Source: Rheinheimera mesophila (GTDB lineage Bacteria; Pseudomonadota; Gammaproteobacteria; Enterobacterales; Alteromonadaceae). Taken from it: a stretch of 64,000 nt of DNA. Location of the stretch: NCBI RefSeq assembly GCF_000986865.1, contig NZ_LAVS01000011.1, positions 1 through 64,000 of the forward strand, read 5' to 3'. Below, piece by piece: positions 1 to 8,067 of this stretch. Within the stretch, counting starts at the first letter, position 1; each line of letters opens with the position of its first letter. The notes under the pieces were generated by a model that was given only the letters and a program-made list of their open reading frames with translations, had not been told where the DNA came from and searched no databases. Position numbers and translations under genes: made by a program.

Positions 1-573
1 GCTGCTGAAGCCTTCCGGGCATCGCTCAGCAATACGCTCTGGCTGGTGCTGGCGGCTGTAGTGACTATGTACATAGTGCTGGGTATTTTGTACGAAAGCT
101 TAATCCACCCTGTCACTATCTTGTCGACCTTACCTTCCGCCACAGTCGGAGCTTTGCTAGCGCTGCTGATCGCGGGCCAGCCTTTGGATCTGATTGCAGT
201 CATCGGCATAGTACTGCTGATAGGTTTAGTGAAGAAAAACGGCATCATGATGGTCGACTTTGCCTTGGAAGCGCAGCGGCATCAGGGCTTAACGCCAACC
301 GAAGCTATTTATCAGGCGGCGTTAATGCGGTTCAGGCCTATTTTAATGACGACTTTAGCTGCGCTGTTTGGCGCTATTCCGCTGTTATTGGCCAGCGGCT
401 CGGGTGCTGAATTGCGTCAACCTTTAGGCCTGGTGATGGTCGGTGGTTTGTTAGTTAGTCAGGTGCTGACGCTGTTTACCACGCCAGTGGTGTATTTGTG
501 GTTTGACCGTCATTTTAGTAGTAAAGAAGGTCATCAGGAACAGCTACCTGAAGCTGAGGCAAAAGCGCTATGA
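1..573 (+). CDS. RND efflux permease, C-terminal part (MdtB-like), truncated by window start
   Basis: The reading frame is open from base 1, so only the last 190 residues are present. They form the final membrane bundle of an inner-membrane RND (AcrB-type) proton/drug antiporter. The segment [14 protein letters not shown] carries the lysine of transmembrane helix 10 used in proton relay, and the ELRQPLG and [13 protein letters not shown] motifs close the domain. Its stop overlaps the next gene's start (ATGA), and that gene is MdtC-like, so this is most likely the MdtB half of a heteromeric MdtBC pump. Substrate unknown; multidrug or bile-salt export is inferred from the family. The periplasmic adaptor would lie upstream, outside the window. 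Confidence 0.9.
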   Translation, partial: AAEAFRASLSNTLWLVLAAVVTMYIVLGILYESLIHPVTILSTLPSATVGALLALLIAGQPLDLIAVIGIVLLIGLVKKNGIMMVDFALEAQRHQGLTPTEAIYQAALMRFRPILMTTLAALFGAIPLLLASGSGAELRQPLGLVMVGGLLVSQVLTLFTTPVVYLWFDRHFSSKEGHQEQLPEAEAKAL

Positions 574-3500
574 ATTTAGCTCAGCCCTTTATTCAGCGCC
601 CTGTCGCCAGCGGTTTAATCGCCACCGCTATTTTGTTACTTGGTATGTTGTGCTGGCGTTTATTGCCGGTCTCGCCTTTGCCTGCAGTCGATTTCCCTAT
701 GATAGTGGTCACCGCCAGTTTGCCTGGCGCCAGCCCTGAAAGTATGGCGGCTACAGTGGCGACACCGTTGGAGCGCGCCTTGGGCAGCATCGCTGGTATT
801 AACCGCATCAGTTCCAGTAGCAATCAGGGCTCAGCGCAAATCCGGCTGGAGTTTGACTTAGACCGTAATGTCGATGAAGCGGCGCGTGAAGTGCAGGCTG
901 CGATTAACGCCGCCCGTAGTCAGTTGCCGTCCGGTATGCCGGGTAATCCTAGTTACCGTAAATTTAACCCGTCACAGGCTCCGGTCATGGCGCTGGCGTT
1001 AAGTTCAGAGCATTTAGCGTCCAGTGCTTTATATGATGCGGCCTCTACTGTGTTGGCACAAAAACTGGCTGCTATTACTGGTGTGGGTCAGGTAGAAGTG
1101 ACAGGCGCCTCCTTGCCGGCAGTTCGGGTACAGTTAAACCCCGGCATGCTGACGCATTATGGTGTGGCTTTGGATGAGGTGCGCAGCGCCATCAGTGGTG
1201 CTAATGCGTCGTTGCCTTTAGGCGTGCTGGAGAGCAATGATCAGCGCTGGCAGTTGTCGACCAGTCAAACCTTACGGCAGGCGTCGGATTATCAGAATTT
1301 AGTAGTGAAATACGTCAACGGTGCTCCTATTCGTTTGTCGGATGTGGCTTCGGTCACTGACTCGACAGAAAACCGCTACAGTGCAGGTTTTCATAACGAT
1401 AAAAACGCTGTGATTCTGCTGATCAGCCGCCGCACCGGTGCCAATATAGTCGAAACCATAGATGCGATTTATCAGCAAATGCCGTTGCTACAAGCGCTGG
1501 TACCAGCCGGAGCTGATTTGGCCGTAGTGATGGACCGCAGTCCGGTGATCCGTGCCACCTTAACCGAAGCGCAAATCAGTTTGTTGATTGCGGTGGCTTT
1601 GGTGGTGCTGGTGGTTTGGGTGTTTTTAGGCAGTTTACGCAGCGCGTTGATCCCCAGTCTGGCTATTCCTGTGTCTTTGGTCGGTGCTTTTACCGTGATG
1701 TATCTGTGTGATTTTTCACTGAATAACTTGTCGGTAATGGCGCTGATTGTGGCGACAGGTTTAGTGGTGGACGATGCAATTGTCGTGGTCGAAAATATTA
1801 AACGCCATATAGAACGCGGTTTAACGCCATTGCAGGCAGCGCGGCAAGGTGCGTCCGAAGTGGGTTTTACTCTGTTGGCGATGAACCTGGCGTTAGTGGT
1901 GATTTTCCTGTCGATTTTGTTTATGGGCGGGTTGGTCGAGCGTTTATTCCGTGAGTTTTCTATTACGCTGGTCGCGGCTATGATCATCAGTCTGGTGATT
2001 TCTTTAACCTTAACCCCCAGCCTGTCAGCTCTGCTACTCAAAGCAAAAAAAACACCGCAGGAGCAACAAGGGGCGTTTCAGCGTTTTCAGCAGAAGTACC
2101 ACCAAAGTGTGGCCTGGAGCTTAAGTCATTACCGTTGGTTGTTAGCGGGTTTGGTGTTGTTATTTGCCGCCAACGCCTGGTTATACACTAAGGTGCCTAC
2201 AGGTTTACTGCCGGATCAGGATACAGGCCAACTGAATGGTTTTGTCCGCGGCGACGATGGCTTTTCCTTCCAGATCATGCAGCCAAAAATTGAAGCCTTT
2301 CGTCAGCATTTATTAAAAGACCCGGCCATTGCTGATGTCACAGGTTCCAGTGGTGGAGATATGGGCATCAGCAATAGCTGGATGCGGGTGCGGTTAAAAC
2401 CTCTGGCCGAACGCAAAATATCAGCTCAGCAAGTGGTAGACCGTATTCGCGCTACAGCGCCTAAAGTACCGGGTGGCATGTTGTTTTTAAATGTCGATCA
2501 GGACATACGTTTATCTTCACCTTTTGGTCGCAGTGATTACGAGCTGCTGATGTTATCCGGTGATTTGCAGCTATTACGCAAATGGAGCAAACAGGTCGCG
2601 GAAAAAATGCAGGAGCTGCCTGAGTTGGTGGATGTGGATACGCCCAGCGGCGAAGATGCTCAGCAAATTTCATTAACCATAGACCGTGAAGCCGCGCAGC
2701 GTTTAGGGGTGGATATGCGTACTGTGGCGACCTTGCTGAACAACTCGTTCTCGCAACGCCAGGTGGCTACGTTGTACGATGAGATGAATCAATACCGCAT
2801 CGTGATGGAGCTGGCGCCTGGCTATACCGCTCAGCCTGAAGTGCTAAAACAACTGCAACTGGTGACGGCCGGGGGAGAAAAAGTGCCTTTGTCCAGCATT
2901 GCCAGCTACCAGTACAGTTTAGCCAATGACCGTATTCGCCGTGATGGTCAGTTTGCCTCTGTCGGTATAGGGTATGGTCTGGCACCTGGTGTGACATTGC
3001 AGCAGGCTTCTGCCGCCATAGAGCAGGTTCTGGCGCGGGCTATGGTGCCCAGTGGTATTCATACCATCAATGGCGAAGATCAGCGCAATGCCATGTTTAA
3101 AACCGGCGATCAGCTCTGGTTGATTATTGGTGTGATTTTAACTGTGTACCTGCTGCTTGGTGTGTTGTATGAAAGCACCATTCAGCCGATCACCATCTTA
3201 TCTACTTTACCTTGTGCCGGATTAGGCGCCTTGTTGGCGCTCTATGTCAGCAATACCGACTTTAACCTGATTGCTTTGCTTGGGCTGTTTTTACTGATCG
3301 GCATCGTAATGAAAAACGCTATTTTGCTGGTCGACTTTGCCTTGCATGCCGAGCGGGATTTAGGCTTATCGCCAAAAGAGGCGGTTGCTTTGGCGGCAGC
3401 ACAACGGTTACGGCCTATCCTGATGACCAACTTTGCAGCTTTATTGGGTGCTGTGCCCTTGCTGTTTGGTATGGGCGAAGGTTCAGAGTTACGCCAGCCT

Positions 3501-3635
3501 TTGGGGATCACCATAGTAGGTGGTTTGCTGGTCAGTCAGTTACTGACCTTGTACAGCACTCCGGCTGTGTATCTGGCGTTAAGTAAATTCCGGCGCAAAG
3601 CCGCAGAACAAGCTGTGTTGAACACAGCGAACTGA
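570..3635 (+). CDS. RND multidrug efflux permease, MdtC-like
   Basis: A complete 1021-residue inner-membrane proton-driven exporter, close in length to E. coli MdtC. The N-terminus ([17 protein letters not shown], then [21 protein letters not shown]) and the [12 protein letters not shown] motif with the two relay aspartates D401 and D402 resemble MdtC closely. [17 protein letters not shown] near the end carries the relay lysine. It overlaps the upstream permease gene by 4 bases, implying translational coupling and a B-plus-C hetero-trimer. No outer-membrane channel gene follows, so a TolC-type partner is probably encoded elsewhere. Assigning MdtC rather than a generic HAE1 permease rests on tandem arrangement and remembered similarity. 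Confidence 0.9.
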   Translation: MNLAQPFIQRPVASGLIATAILLLGMLCWRLLPVSPLPAVDFPMIVVTASLPGASPESMAATVATPLERALGSIAGINRISSSSNQGSAQIRLEFDLDRNVDEAAREVQAAINAARSQLPSGMPGNPSYRKFNPSQAPVMALALSSEHLASSALYDAASTVLAQKLAAITGVGQVEVTGASLPAVRVQLNPGMLTHYGVALDEVRSAISGANASLPLGVLESNDQRWQLSTSQTLRQASDYQNLVVKYVNGAPIRLSDVASVTDSTENRYSAGFHNDKNAVILLISRRTGANIVETIDAIYQQMPLLQALVPAGADLAVVMDRSPVIRATLTEAQISLLIAVALVVLVVWVFLGSLRSALIPSLAIPVSLVGAFTVMYLCDFSLNNLSVMALIVATGLVVDDAIVVVENIKRHIERGLTPLQAARQGASEVGFTLLAMNLALVVIFLSILFMGGLVERLFREFSITLVAAMIISLVISLTLTPSLSALLLKAKKTPQEQQGAFQRFQQKYHQSVAWSLSHYRWLLAGLVLLFAANAWLYTKVPTGLLPDQDTGQLNGFVRGDDGFSFQIMQPKIEAFRQHLLKDPAIADVTGSSGGDMGISNSWMRVRLKPLAERKISAQQVVDRIRATAPKVPGGMLFLNVDQDIRLSSPFGRSDYELLMLSGDLQLLRKWSKQVAEKMQELPELVDVDTPSGEDAQQISLTIDREAAQRLGVDMRTVATLLNNSFSQRQVATLYDEMNQYRIVMELAPGYTAQPEVLKQLQLVTAGGEKVPLSSIASYQYSLANDRIRRDGQFASVGIGYGLAPGVTLQQASAAIEQVLARAMVPSGIHTINGEDQRNAMFKTGDQLWLIIGVILTVYLLLGVLYESTIQPITILSTLPCAGLGALLALYVSNTDFNLIALLGLFLLIGIVMKNAILLVDFALHAERDLGLSPKEAVALAAAQRLRPILMTNFAALLGAVPLLFGMGEGSELRQPLGITIVGGLLVSQLLTLYSTPAVYLALSKFRRKAAEQAVLNTAN

Positions 3636-3681
3636 ACCAGAGCAAAGGCTGGGATTTCACTCAGCCTGAAGTGTAAAATAA

Positions 3682-3729
3682 GGCAAGGCCAACCGGGATT
3701 CTTGTCTGTCCATAGACGAAAGCCTTGCC
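3682..3729. terminator. possible bidirectional terminator between convergent genes
   Basis: GGCAAGGC (3682-3689) and GCCTTGCC (3722-3729) form a perfect 8-bp inverted repeat between the converging mdtC-like gene and the sugar carrier gene. The 32-base loop has further weak pairing and no strong T tract, so the call is tentative. Confidence 0.35.
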
Positions 3730-3741
3730 CCGGCTCACGCC

Positions 3742-4962
3742 TTAACTGGTGACTTTGCGACTGCGTAAACCGAAGTAGCAAATGTAAAGGTAACAAAATA
3801 CCGGCAACACAAAAGACAGGGCTAAACCAAAAGTGTCAGCTAACAGGCCTTGGGCTACAGGCACTAAAGCGCCACCCACTATTGCCAGACACAATAAACC
3901 TGCGCCCTGACCCGTGTATTTGCCCAGACCATGTAAAGCCAGGCTGAAAATCGTAGGGAACATAATAGAGTTGGCAATACCAATCGCCAGTAAAGCCAAT
4001 AATGCCAGTTGGCCCTGACCGGTAATCACCAGCACTAGTAATAAGATAGCGGCTGCAGCGTGGATCGCTAATAACAAACCCGCATTCATTTTTTGCATCA
4101 AGGCTGCACCGACAAAACGTCCCACCATAGCGCCACCCCAATACCAGGCCACGTAATGCGCTGCTTCTGCTTCCGGTAATCCGGTGATTTCAGGCAAAGC
4201 GATAAAATTTACCATCACTGAGCCTATGGCTACTTCAGCACCTACATACATAAAAATACCTACAGCCCCCAGTAACAAATGAGTATGAGGCAACAAGGCT
4301 TTGATTGAGATTTTTTCTGCCGCTGTGGTGTTTTCAACCACAGGCAAATTCAGGCGCGAAAAGATAAGAGCGACGGCAAATAAAGCGATCGTCAGGATCA
4401 GATAAGGTAGTTGCACTGCATCAGCACCTTTTGTGCTGTCGAGCTGACTGAGGATCAATGCAGCACCGATCAGAGGCGCTACAGTGGTGCCCAACGAGTT
4501 AAAGGCTTGAGTCATGGTCAGGCGGCTGGACGCGGTTTTGGGGTTCCCCAGCACTGTGACATAAGGGTTGGCTGCGACCTGTAAAATGGTGATACCGGAG
4601 GCCAGCACAAACAAAGCAGCTAAAAACCAGGGGTAACTGTGAAAGCTGGCGGCCGGAATAAAGTTTAGTGTACCAAAACCGGCAATAGCTAAACCTGTCA
4701 CTATGCCTTTTTGATAGCCCAGTCGGTTAATCAAGGCTCCTGCGGGTAAAGACACCACAAAATAAGCACTGAAAAAGCAGAATTGGATCAGCATGGCCTG
4801 AGTGTAAGTCAGATCGAAGACGGCTTTTAAATGTGGGATCAAAATGTCGTTCAGACAGGTAATAAAACCCCAGATAAAAAATAAAAATGTCAGAGTGGGT
4901 AAAGCCCAGCGACTGATGGCGGCGGTTGAACTCTGCACCGGAGTGCTTTGAACTGTTTGCAT
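3742..4962 (-). CDS. Sugar:proton symporter of the FucP/GluP type
   Basis: A 406-residue, roughly 12-helix major facilitator protein for sugar uptake across the inner membrane. The N-terminal motif FFIWGFITCLNDILIPHLK is the hallmark of the fucose/glucose-galactose (GluP) branch. The start ATG at 4962 has a clear GGGGAG ribosome site. It lies 43 bases downstream of the GH3 beta-glucosidase on the same strand, so it probably imports the glucose that enzyme releases. A hairpin at 4976-4995 sits directly in front of the ribosome site and may set the ratio between the two proteins. Glucose is the favoured substrate by context; galactose or fucose cannot be excluded. Confidence 0.88.
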   Translation of the reverse strand: MQTVQSTPVQSSTAAISRWALPTLTFLFFIWGFITCLNDILIPHLKAVFDLTYTQAMLIQFCFFSAYFVVSLPAGALINRLGYQKGIVTGLAIAGFGTLNFIPAASFHSYPWFLAALFVLASGITILQVAANPYVTVLGNPKTASSRLTMTQAFNSLGTTVAPLIGAALILSQLDSTKGADAVQLPYLILTIALFAVALIFSRLNLPVVENTTAAEKISIKALLPHTHLLLGAVGIFMYVGAEVAIGSVMVNFIALPEITGLPEAEAAHYVAWYWGGAMVGRFVGAALMQKMNAGLLLAIHAAAAILLLVLVITGQGQLALLALLAIGIANSIMFPTIFSLALHGLGKYTGQGAGLLCLAIVGGALVPVAQGLLADTFGLALSFVLPVFCYLYICYFGLRSRKVTS

Positions 4963-4975
4963 GTAACTCCCCGTC

Positions 4976-4995
4976 AGGCCGCCCGCAGGCGGCCT
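4976..4995 (-). other. intercistronic hairpin GH3/sugar carrier
   Basis: AGGCCGCC and GGCGGCCT form a perfect 8-bp GC-rich stem with a 4-base loop between the GH3 stop and the start of the sugar carrier. There is no T tract, so a processing, stabilising or attenuating RNA structure fits better than a classical terminator. Confidence 0.6.
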
Positions 4996-5005
4996 TGTAT
5001 TAGTA

Positions 5006-7549
5006 TTAAGCCGCCGGACAACTTAAATCTGCTGTTGCCGCGGCCGGAGTGAAGCGGATATTCGAAATACTCAGTTGATAAGCCGCTGCACTGTGCAGTA
5101 CAAAAGCTTGCTGTAATTGAGTTAACTTTACGCCCTTGGCTGCAAAACAGTGTAAATCAATCACTACTTTATGCCATTGGCCCTGAGCTTTAGTCGCGAA
5201 GATTGGTGCCAGATCCAACACCCCGCCACAGTCTGCACCACAAGACTGGGCCAGGGTGACAGCGGCTGTAGGGGTTGAGTTCCATTTCATATCCACCACC
5301 AATTGAGCATAAGCGCTGGCATCCAGTGGCGTTGCTGCCTGCAACACCAGTTTAGCTTTGGAATCGGCTGCCCAGTCCAGTAATAAAGCGTCTTCCTGCT
5401 TTTGCCAATTGACGGCGGCTAAGCTCAGGCTTTGGTCGGCACTTTTAGCTTTGTTTCCAGTTACTGTCACCAGGCCTTGCTCATCCTGCAGCATCAGGCT
5501 GTAGCCTGCAGCCGGACGACGGTCCAATAAGCTTAAGCTGTCACTGTTGCTCTGGATACTGTTGATTTGTTCAGCTAAATCATTAGCTACTGTGATTTTG
5601 TCCTGATAGCTCAGGCCATAACCTAAAGCGAATAGCGGGTCATAGTTTGGGTCACCCTGATTCAGTGGGGATTGATCCGCTGTTTTTGGCCAGGAGAACG
5701 GCAATTTGCCTTTAAAGTCATACTGGATTTCACCTGAAGCAGTTTTGAACAACACCTCTGCCACTGCCTGACCGGCAGAGCCCGGTAACCAGGCGGCGAC
5801 AAAAGCATCAGACTGGTTCAGCTCCGGATTGACCCACAAAGGCCGTCCGGTTAAAAACACCGTCACGACCGGAATACCATCGGCTTTGAGTTTTTTCAGT
5901 AATTCCACATCGGTATTTTTACCGGCCTGATAATCCAGTGTTTTGATATCGCCATCAAATTCGGCATAAGGGTTTTCGCCTATCACCACAATGGCAACAT
6001 CAGGTTTTTGCTGGTAAGAGCCATCCACACTTAATTCGACTGAGCCCTGAGCTGCTTCCACTTGCTGTTTGATGCCTGAGAAAATAGAGCGGCCATTCGG
6101 GAAGTCAGCATTGGTGTTACCTGTACCTTGCCAGGTTAAAGTCCAGCCACCACTTTGTTTGCCGATATTGTCAGCGCCATCGCCTGTCACCAGTACTTTT
6201 TGTTTTGGCGCTAAGGGCAGTAATTGGTTATTGTTTTTCAGCAGTACCAAAGATTCACGCACCGCCTGAGCGGCGATAGCCTGATGATCGGCATGGCCTA
6301 TCCACTGTTGTTTACCGGCAAATTCAGACTGCGCCGGATTGCCCTTTTCAAATAAACCGGCGCGGATTTTTACTCTTAAAATACGGCTAACGGCGTCATC
6401 TATACGTGCTGCCGGGATTTCTCCGGCTTTGGCCTGTGCCAGGGTATTTTTATACAGAGCTTTACCATCTTCCGGCGCCATTAAAATATCAACACCTGCG
6501 TTAATAGCTGCAGCACAGCTAGTGTTGGTGCAGCCCGGTAACTGACCGTGACCATTCCAGTCGCCCACCACCAGACCGTCGAAGCCCATACGTTGTTTTA
6601 ACACAGTGGTCAGCAGGTACTGATGGCCATGCATTTTGTCGCCATGCCAGCTATTGAATGAGGCCATCACGGTTTGTACGCCTGCATCGAGGCTGCTGAT
6701 ATAACCCTGAGCATGCAGACGGACTAAATCAGCTTCGTTATCCAGGTTATTGCCCTGATCTTTGCCGTTTTCAGTACCACCATCCCCCAAATAATGTTTG
6801 GCTGTGGCAATTAAACGGCCGCTTTGCATAAAGTCGCTGCCAAGATTACCCTGAATACCTTTGACTAAAGCCGCTCCCAGTTCTTTTACAATCACTGGGT
6901 CTTCAGAATAACTCTCGTAGCTGCGACCCCAGCGATCGTCGCGTGCGACTGCGACTGTGGGCGCAAAGATCCAGTTAATGCCGGTCGCAGCTACTTCTAT
7001 GGCTGTCGCTTTACCTATGGCTTCAACCAACTGTGCATTGTTGGCCGCACCTAAACCAATATTGTGTGGAAAGATGGTCGCACCCATCACATTATTGTGA
7101 CCATGCACCGCATCTGTGCCCCACATAGGCGGGATGCTGCTGCCATCTTGAGTGGCATCGACGCCTGCATCGTAATAAGCCTGAGCTAAAGCCACCCAGT
7201 CTGCTGCTGTGGAGTTTTTATTATCGTTCGGGTAAGCGCCACCGCCATTGAGATAAGAACCAAAGCCATACTGGCGCATATCTTCGACTGTCATCCAGCG
7301 AATATCCGGTTGGATCAACTGAGCTACTTTTTGCTCTAGGGTCATGGCGGATAGCAGTTGTTGTACACGTTTTTCAGTGTCAGCGCTGGCCAAAGGACTA
7401 GTTAATTCAGGCCACAACGCCAGATTGTCAGTGCTGGCGGCTGTCACTTCAGTTGCGTTCTGCGGACTCGTCTGTTGTTGACCACAACCTGATAAAGTTG
7501 TCACAAGAGCAGCACTGCACAACAACGCCAAAGGGGTGTATCGAAACAT
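5006..7549 (-). CDS. GH3 beta-glucosidase, lipoprotein
   Basis: An 847-residue family 3 glycoside hydrolase that removes terminal glucose from beta-linked oligosaccharides outside the cytoplasm. The N-terminus is a lipoprotein signal with lipobox LSGC (Cys22). The catalytic domain holds the conserved KHYLGDGGTENG segment and the nucleophile in GLVVGDWNGHG (Asp330). The second alpha/beta domain follows, with PVVTVFLTGRPLWV and a GYGLSY closing motif. A further 180-residue beta-rich C-terminal domain resembles the extension of marine exo-1,3/1,4-beta-glucosidases (ExoP type). It precedes the sugar carrier in a probable operon. Two LacI-type operators lie in the divergent promoter region toward the TonB receptor. 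Confidence 0.92.
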   Translation of the reverse strand: MFRYTPLALLCSAALVTTLSGCGQQQTSPQNATEVTAASTDNLALWPELTSPLASADTEKRVQQLLSAMTLEQKVAQLIQPDIRWMTVEDMRQYGFGSYLNGGGAYPNDNKNSTAADWVALAQAYYDAGVDATQDGSSIPPMWGTDAVHGHNNVMGATIFPHNIGLGAANNAQLVEAIGKATAIEVAATGINWIFAPTVAVARDDRWGRSYESYSEDPVIVKELGAALVKGIQGNLGSDFMQSGRLIATAKHYLGDGGTENGKDQGNNLDNEADLVRLHAQGYISSLDAGVQTVMASFNSWHGDKMHGHQYLLTTVLKQRMGFDGLVVGDWNGHGQLPGCTNTSCAAAINAGVDILMAPEDGKALYKNTLAQAKAGEIPAARIDDAVSRILRVKIRAGLFEKGNPAQSEFAGKQQWIGHADHQAIAAQAVRESLVLLKNNNQLLPLAPKQKVLVTGDGADNIGKQSGGWTLTWQGTGNTNADFPNGRSIFSGIKQQVEAAQGSVELSVDGSYQQKPDVAIVVIGENPYAEFDGDIKTLDYQAGKNTDVELLKKLKADGIPVVTVFLTGRPLWVNPELNQSDAFVAAWLPGSAGQAVAEVLFKTASGEIQYDFKGKLPFSWPKTADQSPLNQGDPNYDPLFALGYGLSYQDKITVANDLAEQINSIQSNSDSLSLLDRRPAAGYSLMLQDEQGLVTVTGNKAKSADQSLSLAAVNWQKQEDALLLDWAADSKAKLVLQAATPLDASAYAQLVVDMKWNSTPTAAVTLAQSCGADCGGVLDLAPIFATKAQGQWHKVVIDLHCFAAKGVKLTQLQQAFVLHSAAAYQLSISNIRFTPAAATADLSCPAA

Positions 7550-7849
7550 AATCAGTATCCTGTAGAGCTCTGTCTGCTTTTGTGTCCGCTTCCGTTTGAG
7601 AGTCGGGTTTTTTCACTGAGTCAGCAGAGTTTTTATCGGCGGGGCTGGCAGGCAAGTCAGTCGTTTGTATCTGCAAATGCATACAAAAGCTCTGATGGAT
7701 GCTTGATCTTTGGTCCCCGAGTCCTCCGGGCTTACCATTAAGCTCCGGCATTCAAATCTTTGATTTGCTTATTGTTATTTTTTACTTACTACGAATTTTG
7801 CTTGTGATTTGTATGGCAACTGCATGTTTTGTTCAGACAAAAATCAAAT

Positions 7850-7863
7850 TGTAAGCGGTTTCA
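7850..7863. promoter_or_regulatory. LacI-family operator 1
   Basis: TGTAAGCGGTTTCA is a near-perfect palindrome of the LacI/GalR type with central CG. It matches the two other copies at 7962 and 15306. It lies between GH3 and the TonB receptor and is the copy nearer GH3, so it may control the leftward operon. Confidence 0.75.
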
Positions 7864-7930
7864 TTTTTAGCTGATAAAGTCAGTATTGCCAACTGTTTTT
7901 AACCAAAATGTAAGAATTAGTTTTTCTGTA

Positions 7931-7959
7931 TTGACGAGTTAAAAAAAATCACCTAAGTT
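7931..7959 (+). promoter_or_regulatory. sigma70-like promoter of the TonB receptor gene
   Basis: TTGACG (7931-7936) is followed after 17 bases by TAAGTT (7954-7959). A LacI-type palindrome starts 3 bases after the -10 box, covering the expected transcription start, which is the classic layout for repression. Confidence 0.6.
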
Positions 7960-7961
7960 TG

Positions 7962-7975
7962 TGAAAGCGCTTACA
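7962..7975. promoter_or_regulatory. LacI-family operator 2
   Basis: TGAAAGCGCTTACA is a strong palindrome with the AAGCGCTT core of LacI-family operators. It sits at the expected transcription start of the TonB receptor promoter. The likely binder is the LacI-family protein encoded at 18195-19193. Confidence 0.82.
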
Positions 7976-8067
7976 GTTAGTTTTGGGGTGTAAATAAACT
8001 ACCTGTCCGGCGTCACCCGAATTTTGTAGCAAGTAAAAAACCAAAAACAGTCGACAGGGAACTACAC

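Larger units (their letters stand above)
7550..8067. other. 518-bp divergent regulatory region, GH3 / TonB receptor
   Basis: This gap holds no convincing gene. It carries two LacI-type palindromes and a sigma70-like promoter facing the receptor gene, annotated separately. The half next to GH3 (7550-7760) is mixed sequence in which I see no clear element. The half next to the receptor is A+T-rich. A ribosome site (CAGGGAA) precedes the receptor ATG at 8068. Confidence 0.7.

Noticed and set aside
1472-2041. Long antisense frame inside the mdtC-like gene
   Set aside because: It is a shadow of codon bias in a conserved permease gene, with no ribosome site and a low-complexity, basic product.
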